Positions 58,961-64,000 of a stretch of DNA of 64,000 nucleotides are shown here, piece by piece. The notes under the pieces were generated by a model. It ran no database searches. It was not told the origin of the DNA and was given only the letters and a program-made list of their open reading frames with translations. Source of the stretch: Arthrobacter sp. (lineage in GTDB: Bacteria; Actinomycetota; Actinomycetes; Actinomycetales; Micrococcaceae); assembly GCA_031277795.1 (NCBI GenBank), contig JAITLQ010000015.1:124001-188000 (forward strand), read 5' to 3'. How positions within the stretch are numbered: position 1 is the first letter of the stretch; each line of letters starts with the position of its first letter. The translations under genes were made by a program, and so were the position numbers.

Positions 58961-59794
58961 CTAGAACTCCTCGTAGACCGCCGGGTCTTGGTTCTTCATG
59001 CGTCCGTCCGGGCGTCCGAGCGCCGTGATGGCCTCGACCTCCTGGGGCGTGAGCACCAGGTCCTGGGCGCGCAGGTTCGCGAGCTGCCGGTCGGGGTGGG
59101 CCGACTTGGGGATCGGCAGCGAGCCGATCGCCACGTGCCACGCCACGATGACCTCGGCGGGGGAGGCACCCAAGCGGGCCGCCGGGGCGGTCACGGCGGG
59201 CTCCGCGAAGAGCTCGCCTCCGCGGCGCAGCGGGCTCCACGCCTGGGTGATGATGCCGCGCTCGCGGTGGAAGGCGAGGGCCTCGGTCTGCGGGAAGGCC
59301 GGGTGCAGCTCGATCTGGTTGACCTCGGGGTACTCGCCCGTGGCGTCCTTGAGCGTCTCGAGGTGCTCTGGCAGGAAGTTGCACACGCCCACGTGCGAGA
59401 TGAGGCCGGCCTCACGGGCCTCGAGCAGGGCCTCGAACGCCTGGACGTAGAGCCCCTGGGCCGGATTGGGCCAGTGGATCAGGTACAGGTCGATGTTCGA
59501 GAGGCCCGTGCGGTAGAGCGACTCCTGGACCGTGACGAGCGCGTCGTCGTGCCGCTGGTAGCGGCCGGGGAGCTTGGAGGTCACGATGAGCCCGCCGCGG
59601 GGCTCGCCGCTCGCGCGGAGGCCCTCGCCGACCGTGCCCTCGTTCTCGTAGTTGTAGGCCGAGTCAAGCAACGTGTAGCCGAGCTGCACGCCGCGCGCGA
59701 TGGCCTCGGCTCCCTCGGCGCCCTTGAGCTTGTACGTGCCCAGGCCCACCGCCGGCAGGGTGAGTCCGCGGTGAGAAACGTGGGTGAGGGGCAT
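58961..59794 (-). CDS. Aldo/keto reductase
   Basis: A 277-residue (beta/alpha)8 NADPH-dependent reductase with the complete tetrad D44 (LLDSAYNYEN), Y49, K74 (VTSKLPG) and H107 (LIHWPNP). It has the usual GLGTYKL start and the nucleotide-binding PIPKSAHP near the C-terminus. It is similar in length to the AKR5 (2,5-diketo-gluconate reductase) group. The ATG follows GGAGG inside the preceding gene, 3 nt after that stop codon, so it is co-transcribed with the membrane protein gene. Confidence 0.9.
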   Translation of the reverse strand: MPLTHVSHRGLTLPAVGLGTYKLKGAEGAEAIARGVQLGYTLLDSAYNYENEGTVGEGLRASGEPRGGLIVTSKLPGRYQRHDDALVTVQESLYRTGLSNIDLYLIHWPNPAQGLYVQAFEALLEAREAGLISHVGVCNFLPEHLETLKDATGEYPEVNQIELHPAFPQTEALAFHRERGIITQAWSPLRRGGELFAEPAVTAPAARLGASPAEVIVAWHVAIGSLPIPKSAHPDRQLANLRAQDLVLTPQEVEAITALGRPDGRMKNQDPAVYEEF

Positions 59795-59797
59795 GTC

Positions 59798-60685
59798 CTA
59801 GGCCTCCGGCTTCTGGGGTGAACGGTCAAGATCGGCATCGGTGATGACGCCATTGTCGAGGGGATCGTCTCCGCTGTCCGACGTCGGCCAGGCGCCGGGC
59901 TCGTTCGGCCCGCCCGGGGTGGGGCTCACCTGGGCGGCGCCCAGCGTGGGGGACTCCGGGTCCGTGCCCCCGTCGGGGGCCTGGCCGTCGAAGAAGGAAT
60001 CGTTGGAGCGGCGCGAGGCGGGCGCGGGGGCGTCCGCGTCCGTGCCCTCCGCAGAGGCGCCGCTCTCGGGGGAAACCGGCGCCGCGTCGTCGTGCGGTGT
60101 TCCCTGGCGCGGGGCGGCGCCCAAGCCGCCCAAGCGGCGCAGCAGCAAGGCGCCGGCGACGAGCAGGACGGCGACGCCGATGAGCCCGAACCAGGGCAGG
60201 AGGGGCTTGGCGGCGAACCAGGCGATGACCGGGAGCGCCGTGAATACGGCGGCCAGGCCGAGGTAGAGGGAGCGGCCGTAGAGGCTCGCGGAGGGCAGGC
60301 ACGCGGCGGCCAGACCCAGCATGGCGCCGGCGAAGAAGGCGTCGGGGCGCGCGTCGGCCAGGGCCATGGCGCCGAGCGTGACCACGAGCGGGATGCCGCA
60401 GATCTGGTAGAAGAGGGGCGCGAGCGGGTTGCCGCGCGGGACCATCGCCGGGCCGCCGGCGAGCTTGAGCACGAGCCATGCCACCGGGTGCGCCGCAGCG
60501 CCGCCGATGAGCAGGGCGATCTGCCCCGAGAGCGGGGAGCCCCATTGGTAGAGGGCGGCGGCGATGCCCCAGAACGCGGCCAGAGCCATGAGCGTTATGG
60601 CGCCTGAACGGTGGAGGCGGTCCACCTCCGCTTGGGCCTGCCCGAAGGAACGCGCCGGCACGACGTCCATCTGAGAGTTGCTCAT
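59798..60685 (-). CDS. Hypothetical multi-spanning membrane protein with an acidic tail
   Basis: A 295-residue protein. A short N-terminal cytoplasmic part (residues 1-35) is followed by about six hydrophobic segments (36-190). The last 100 residues are hydrophilic, acidic and proline-rich (PEAPVSPESGAS-like content, EPGAWPTSDSGDDP). No family is recognised. The first gene of a pair with the aldo/keto reductase, it starts at ATG 60685, 6 nt after TAGATT (60697-60692), without a Shine-Dalgarno. Confidence 0.7.
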   Translation of the reverse strand: MSNSQMDVVPARSFGQAQAEVDRLHRSGAITLMALAAFWGIAAALYQWGSPLSGQIALLIGGAAAHPVAWLVLKLAGGPAMVPRGNPLAPLFYQICGIPLVVTLGAMALADARPDAFFAGAMLGLAAACLPSASLYGRSLYLGLAAVFTALPVIAWFAAKPLLPWFGLIGVAVLLVAGALLLRRLGGLGAAPRQGTPHDDAAPVSPESGASAEGTDADAPAPASRRSNDSFFDGQAPDGGTDPESPTLGAAQVSPTPGGPNEPGAWPTSDSGDDPLDNGVITDADLDRSPQKPEA

Positions 60686-60691
60686 GGCCGC

Positions 60692-60697
60692 AATCTA
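60692..60697 (-). promoter_or_regulatory. -10 box of a probable leaderless promoter (TAGATT)
   Basis: TAGATT on the minus strand ends 6 nt before the ATG at 60685. It fits the pattern seen at several other genes in the window. Confidence 0.5.
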
Positions 60698-60805
60698 CCC
60701 GGGCGGGCGCGCGCCCGGGAGGGCGCCGCGCGGCCCGCGTCGCGCCGGTTCGAGCCACGCGATTCGATGCGCGCGCGGCCGGGAACCCGTCCTCCACCCG
60801 CGCTA

Positions 60806-60844
60806 TTCGACTTTCCCCACGCGATGGGCCGGAGAAAAGTCGAA
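60806..60844 (-). terminator. Hairpin after the maleylpyruvate isomerase-type gene
   Basis: TTCGACTTT (60806-60814) and AAAGTCGAA (60836-60844) are perfect 9-bp arms around a 21-nt, itself partly self-complementary, loop. Confidence 0.6.
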
Positions 60845-60871
60845 AGGCGGTGGTCTCATCCGGGGGCGGTG

Positions 60872-61609
60872 CTAGATCCAGTCAGGCGCGGCGGGGAGCG
60901 GCGCCGGGCCCGCGGCGGTCACGGCGGTGACGCCGTCGCGCGTGCGCCCGGTGGCCCAGCCCGTCACGGCCGCGAGCGAGCCGGTCACGAGCACCACGCC
61001 GGGCGCCTCGGCCGCGCCGAGGGTGAGGGGCGCGCCGTCGGAGGCCTCGGTGGAGATCGCGAGGCCCTCGTCAGCGCCGCGGGCCACCCACGAGGCCCAG
61101 ACCTCGCGCAGCACGGCGTCGGTGATGTCCGCTGGGACGTCGGCGAAGGTCGGCCCGGCGTCCAGGTCCACGAGGTGCACCCAGATCTCGCGGGCGCGGC
61201 CCTTGACCGTCCCCGCGAGCGGCGCGGGCCTGCCTTGGCCGTTCGTGAAGCTCAGCGACCACTGCTCGGGGGTGAGCACGTTCCAGGCGGCCGCGAGGCC
61301 CGCCGCGGCGTCGTCGCTCAGGGCGCGCAACGCGGCCGGGGCCAGCCGCGCCTGCTCGGCGATCTGGGCGTTGCGCTGTTCCCGGGAGTCGTACATGCGG
61401 GTGTCGCCGCCGGCCGCCGCGCCCGTGACGGCGCGCGTGAAGGCCAGAGCGTTGCCGGCCACGTGGGAGAGGAGGGTTGCGCGGTCCCAGCCGGGGAGGA
61501 GGCTCGGGCCGGCCAGGGCCTCGTCCGGCAACGCGTGGGCGGCCCGACTGAAGGCCAGCTCACCTGCCGCGGCCTGGGAACGATCGGGTCCGTGCATTGC
61601 GGTGCTCAT
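60872..61609 (-). CDS. Maleylpyruvate isomerase-type protein (mycothiol-dependent family, DinB fold)
   Basis: A 245-residue protein of the TIGR03083/mycothiol-dependent maleylpyruvate isomerase type. The DinB-like four-helix bundle has LPDEALAGPSLLPGWDRATLLSHVAGNAL, with the metal His of LLSHVAGN. The second ligand region is GRAREIWVHLVDLDAG. Its likely activity is mycothiol-dependent isomerisation or transfer, but family members are diverse. I chose the ATG at 61609, with AAGGAGC upstream. No gentisate pathway genes are nearby, so its substrate is open. Confidence 0.8.
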   Translation of the reverse strand: MSTAMHGPDRSQAAAGELAFSRAAHALPDEALAGPSLLPGWDRATLLSHVAGNALAFTRAVTGAAAGGDTRMYDSREQRNAQIAEQARLAPAALRALSDDAAAGLAAAWNVLTPEQWSLSFTNGQGRPAPLAGTVKGRAREIWVHLVDLDAGPTFADVPADITDAVLREVWASWVARGADEGLAISTEASDGAPLTLGAAEAPGVVLVTGSLAAVTGWATGRTRDGVTAVTAAGPAPLPAAPDWI

Positions 61610-61671
61610 GCGGTGCTCCTTCGTGGTGCCGGTGATGCGACGTCTCCACTGTGCCGCACTCCGGCTGCCGA

Positions 61672-61714
61672 CGCACGGTCGGGGACTGAAGCAGGCTCGG
61701 TCCCCGACCGTGCG
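61672..61714 (-). terminator. Terminator after the metallo-hydrolase gene
   Basis: Fifteen-base perfect arms (61672-61686 and 61700-61714) with a 13-nt loop lie just beyond the stop codon at 61723 on the minus strand. Confidence 0.8.
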
Positions 61715-61722
61715 GGATCGCG

Positions 61723-62757
61723 TCAGCGGCGGCCGAAGTCGATCCGGTCCAGATCGCTGGGGACGAGCAGCTCGCCACGGAACCCGGCGCCCAGCTCGCG
61801 CCAACGGGCCACGGGGGTGTTGCCGGGGACGAGGTGGTGGAGCGCAAGGGTGCTGACGCCGGCCGCCTCGGCAACCCTGGCCGCGCCAGCCACGGAGGTG
61901 TGAGCCTCGAAGTGGTGTTCGCGCGCCGCCTCGCCGCCGTCAACGGAGAAGTGCTCGGCGATCATGTTGACCCACGCATGGTCGATGACCTCGTGGAGGA
62001 GCAGATCCGCACCCGTCGCGAGCTTCACGAGGTTTTGGTTCTCGCCCGTATCACCGGAGATCACGACCGAGCCCTGGTCGGTGTCGAAACGGAAGGCGAA
62101 GGCCGGGGCGATCGGGGCGTGGTGCACCAGAGTGGCACTGACCCGCACCCGGTCGTCCTCGAAGACAAGCCAGGGCTCCACTGCCGGGGAGGGATTGTCG
62201 TTGGAGTGGAAGCCCGCGGCCTCCGGAATGACGATGTCCCGGGGCCGGTAGACCTCGGAGGGCGAGACACAGAGCTCGTCGATGACCCGGTCGTTGAGGT
62301 CGGTGGCGTACGCGGTCTCGAGGGCGGCGTACATCTCCACCATCCCCGGGGTCGTGACGGATCCGCCGAGGGCCTTCGCGTCCCTGCTCGCGGGACGGCG
62401 GGGAGGGAGCATGCCCCGGTTGCCCGGCCCGATGAGGGGGATACCGCTCTCCTTGCGGGCATCGAGCTCGAACGGCATGGAATAGAACAGGACGGAGGGG
62501 AGATCCACCGTGTGGTCCGAATGCATGTGGGTCATGAAGAAGCCGGCAAGGCGGTCCTTCGTCAGGCCGGCTTGGGCCATGCGACGGGCGGCTCCCGCCC
62601 CGGCATCGACGAGGTAATAGCGGTCCCCGACCACGACCGCAGTGCTGACACCCGCGCGCTCCTCCTCGTTGCTCGCCGGGCCCCACCACACGGGGCCACC
62701 CGCCGTGCCGAGGGTGATGACGTGGTGCTGATCTTGGGGCCAGCTCAGGGGGGCCAT
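61723..62757 (-). CDS. Metallo-beta-lactamase-fold hydrolase (RNase Z/arylsulfatase-like group)
   Basis: A 344-residue metallo-beta-lactamase-fold protein with the dinuclear site motif THMHSDH (H77, H79, D81, H82). The bridging aspartate is in VVISGDTGENQNLVK, and the final histidine is in ALHHLVPGN. The long middle insertion and GTAGGPVWWG start resemble small-molecule hydrolases of the AtsA/RNase Z group, not a lactamase. The ATG follows GGAAGGA. It is divergent from a peptide-type binding lipoprotein, which suggests that it acts on something imported by that transporter. Confidence 0.85.
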   Translation of the reverse strand: MAPLSWPQDQHHVITLGTAGGPVWWGPASNEEERAGVSTAVVVGDRYYLVDAGAGAARRMAQAGLTKDRLAGFFMTHMHSDHTVDLPSVLFYSMPFELDARKESGIPLIGPGNRGMLPPRRPASRDAKALGGSVTTPGMVEMYAALETAYATDLNDRVIDELCVSPSEVYRPRDIVIPEAAGFHSNDNPSPAVEPWLVFEDDRVRVSATLVHHAPIAPAFAFRFDTDQGSVVISGDTGENQNLVKLATGADLLLHEVIDHAWVNMIAEHFSVDGGEAAREHHFEAHTSVAGAARVAEAAGVSTLALHHLVPGNTPVARWRELGAGFRGELLVPSDLDRIDFGRR

Positions 62758-62807
62758 GGTGTCCTTCCGGCATGAGGTGCGGGCGTATCCCGTCACACAA
62801 CATCCCC

Positions 62808-62880
62808 AAGTAGGCCGAACCTCGCGCCAATTGTCAACGTATGTAGACTCAACGCCATCACGTTCTGTGATCCGGATCAC
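62808..62880. promoter_or_regulatory. Divergent promoter region with a perfect palindrome
   Basis: On the minus strand a consensus -35 TTGACA (62837-62832) stands 18 nt before CTACTT (62813-62808), serving the hydrolase. On the plus side, GTGATCCGGATCAC (62867-62880) is a perfect 14-bp palindrome. It sits 50 nt before the lipoprotein start and is a likely repressor site. Confidence 0.6.
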
Positions 62881-62930
62881 CGCAGCGGTGGGATCCGAAC
62901 AAGGATGTTCGCGAGCAACGGGAGAGCTAG

Positions 62931-64000
62931 ATGAAAAGGACCGTCTTGAGGGGCGCGGCTGTGGTGGTCGCGGTGACGTTGGGGCTCGTGGGTTGTAGCG
63001 CGCCGGAGCAGGGAAGTGTGGGGGAGGGTGGGGCAACGGCGGGCGGAGCCCTGAACATCGGCAACTTCGCCGACGTCACCTCGTGGGATCCCGCCGGGGC
63101 CGACATTGGCTTCGATGGGCCCTATCTCTCCGCCGTATACGACCCGCTCGTCACGTTGGACGAGGCGGGGGAGCCGGCTCCCGCACTCGCCACCGACTGG
63201 ACCGTGTCCGAGGACAAGCGAACGGTCACGATGGATCTCAGGAGCGACGTCACCTTCTCCGATGGACAGGTCTTCGACGCCGCGGCGGCGGTGGCCAATC
63301 TTGAGCGGCTCAAGGATGGGGCGCGCTCGCGGGATGCCTACACGGCGGTCTCCGGCTTTTCGGTCGTGGACGCCGATACGATCACCATCTCGCTGAAGGA
63401 GCGCGACGACACGCTGCTGTACTTCATGGGACTTGGGCGCTCCTGGATGGCCTCGCCCGCCGCACTCGAGGGTGATGCCCTCGCGAAGGCTCCCGTGGGA
63501 TCGGGGCCGTACACGCTCTCCGACGCCTCCGTGGCCGGATCGGAGTATCGCTTCGAGAAGAAGAGGGACCACTGGAACGCTAAGTCCTTCACCGGGGACC
63601 CGCTCGCCATCTTCCCGATCGCCGATGCGACGGCTCGCAACAACGCCATGGCCGCAGGCCAGATCAATGTGAACTATGCCGACCACCCGGCCATTGTTCA
63701 GGCGGAGTCGATGGGGTGGAACCAGGCGGAAACCGCGGCCACGTGGGTCGGGTTGCAGTTCTCCGGCCGTGCGGATGAGGGCGGCAGTGAAGCGGCTCGG
63801 GCGGTGACCAAGCTCGAGGTGCGACAGGCGATCAATCACGCCTTTGATGGCGCCAAGCTCCTCCAGGCACTTGCCGAGGGTGATGGCGTGGATGCCCAGC
63901 AGACCTTCCCCGAAGGCACTCCCGGCTACGATGTGGCGTTGAACTCGCGCTATGGGTACGACGTTGATCAGGCCAAGCAGCTTCTGGCGCAGGCTGGGTA
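62931..64000 (+). CDS. ABC transporter substrate-binding lipoprotein, SBP_bac_5 (peptide/opine type), 3' end missing
   Basis: The frame opens at ATG 62931 (GGGAGAG upstream) and is still open at the window end (about 356 codons visible). It is a lipoprotein: the signal peptide ends LGLVGC with the lipidated cysteine at C22. The mature part shows SBP family-5 features: LNIGNFADVTSWDPAG, YDPLVTLDEAGEPAPALATDW and VTFSDGQVFDAAAAVANLERLK. This family binds oligopeptides, nickel, opines or other large ligands. Permease and ATPase genes presumably follow outside the window. It is divergent from the metallo-hydrolase. Confidence 0.88.
   Translation, partial: MKRTVLRGAAVVVAVTLGLVGCSAPEQGSVGEGGATAGGALNIGNFADVTSWDPAGADIGFDGPYLSAVYDPLVTLDEAGEPAPALATDWTVSEDKRTVTMDLRSDVTFSDGQVFDAAAAVANLERLKDGARSRDAYTAVSGFSVVDADTITISLKERDDTLLYFMGLGRSWMASPAALEGDALAKAPVGSGPYTLSDASVAGSEYRFEKKRDHWNAKSFTGDPLAIFPIADATARNNAMAAGQINVNYADHPAIVQAESMGWNQAETAATWVGLQFSGRADEGGSEAARAVTKLEVRQAINHAFDGAKLLQALAEGDGVDAQQTFPEGTPGYDVALNSRYGYDVDQAKQLLAQAG

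Overview
The window is high-GC (about 70% by eye), densely packed DNA from an actinobacterium, most probably a member of the Micrococcales (Micrococcaceae, Arthrobacter/Kocuria-like). Supporting this are the Brevibacterium/Arthrobacter-type homoprotocatechuate dioxygenase, a CsoR copper repressor, a protein of the mycothiol-dependent maleylpyruvate isomerase type, frequent GTG starts, and many start codons placed 6-7 nt after a TANNNT box. I saw no rRNA, tRNA, CRISPR array, insertion sequence or phage gene. The region is catabolic and transport rich, the kind of accessory chromosome found in soil or skin actinobacteria.

Layout. 1-5.2 kb: a partial gene, a short-chain dehydrogenase, and an M20 amidohydrolase with an MHS transporter, divergent from an Lrp-type regulator. 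5.5-7.5 kb: a CynX-like MFS exporter with a FadR-type GntR repressor. 7.6-19.2 kb: an apparently undescribed catabolic cluster with an MHS transporter, a divergent LysR, two paralogous YtcJ-type amidohydrolases, a ThDP decarboxylase-like enzyme, a semialdehyde dehydrogenase, a nitrilase-family amidohydrolase and an amidase. 19.5-21.4 kb: a DUF559-like gene beside a 0.6-kb array of an inverted and direct repeat. 21.4-25 kb and 37-40 kb: the two halves of a split homoprotocatechuate meta-cleavage pathway (hpaD, hpaE and a GntR; then hpaG, hpaH and hpaI), which carry near-identical palindromes at their promoters. Between the halves lie an ion permease, a kinase-aminotransferase fusion, a siderophore-interacting protein, and a LacI-controlled sugar ABC transporter operon without an ATPase.

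40-46 kb: a hypothetical gene and a csoR-copZ-copA copper operon with two CsoR operators facing an ATP-grasp gene. 46-53.5 kb: VOC and GNAT genes, an MMPL exporter with its TetR regulator, a pyrimidine-dimer glycosylase homologue and a TPM-type secreted/membrane protein. 53.6-56.2 kb: a translationally coupled cyclase plus ThDP enzyme (isatin hydrolase/isatinate-type pair). 56.2-64 kb: a pseudogene with two amber codons, an orphan TrpF, an SRPBCC protein, an aldo/keto reductase, a membrane protein, a maleylpyruvate isomerase-type protein, and a metallo-beta-lactamase-fold hydrolase divergent from a peptide-binding lipoprotein that runs off the end.

How it fits together. HpaD opens homoprotocatechuate, HpaE oxidises the semialdehyde, HpaG isomerises and decarboxylates, HpaH hydrates, and HpaI cleaves to succinate semialdehyde and pyruvate. 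The 7.6-19 kb set would import an amide or carbamate-like compound, hydrolyse it, decarboxylate a 2-oxo acid and oxidise the aldehyde; its substrate is unknown. Two window-wide patterns stand out. One is a set of probable leaderless genes, mostly regulators, with TANNNT exactly 6-7 nt before the start codon. The other is a repeat family (TGAGCCRAACGCGGACC) seen as an array at 20.6-21.3 kb and reused as a terminator at 31.2 kb.
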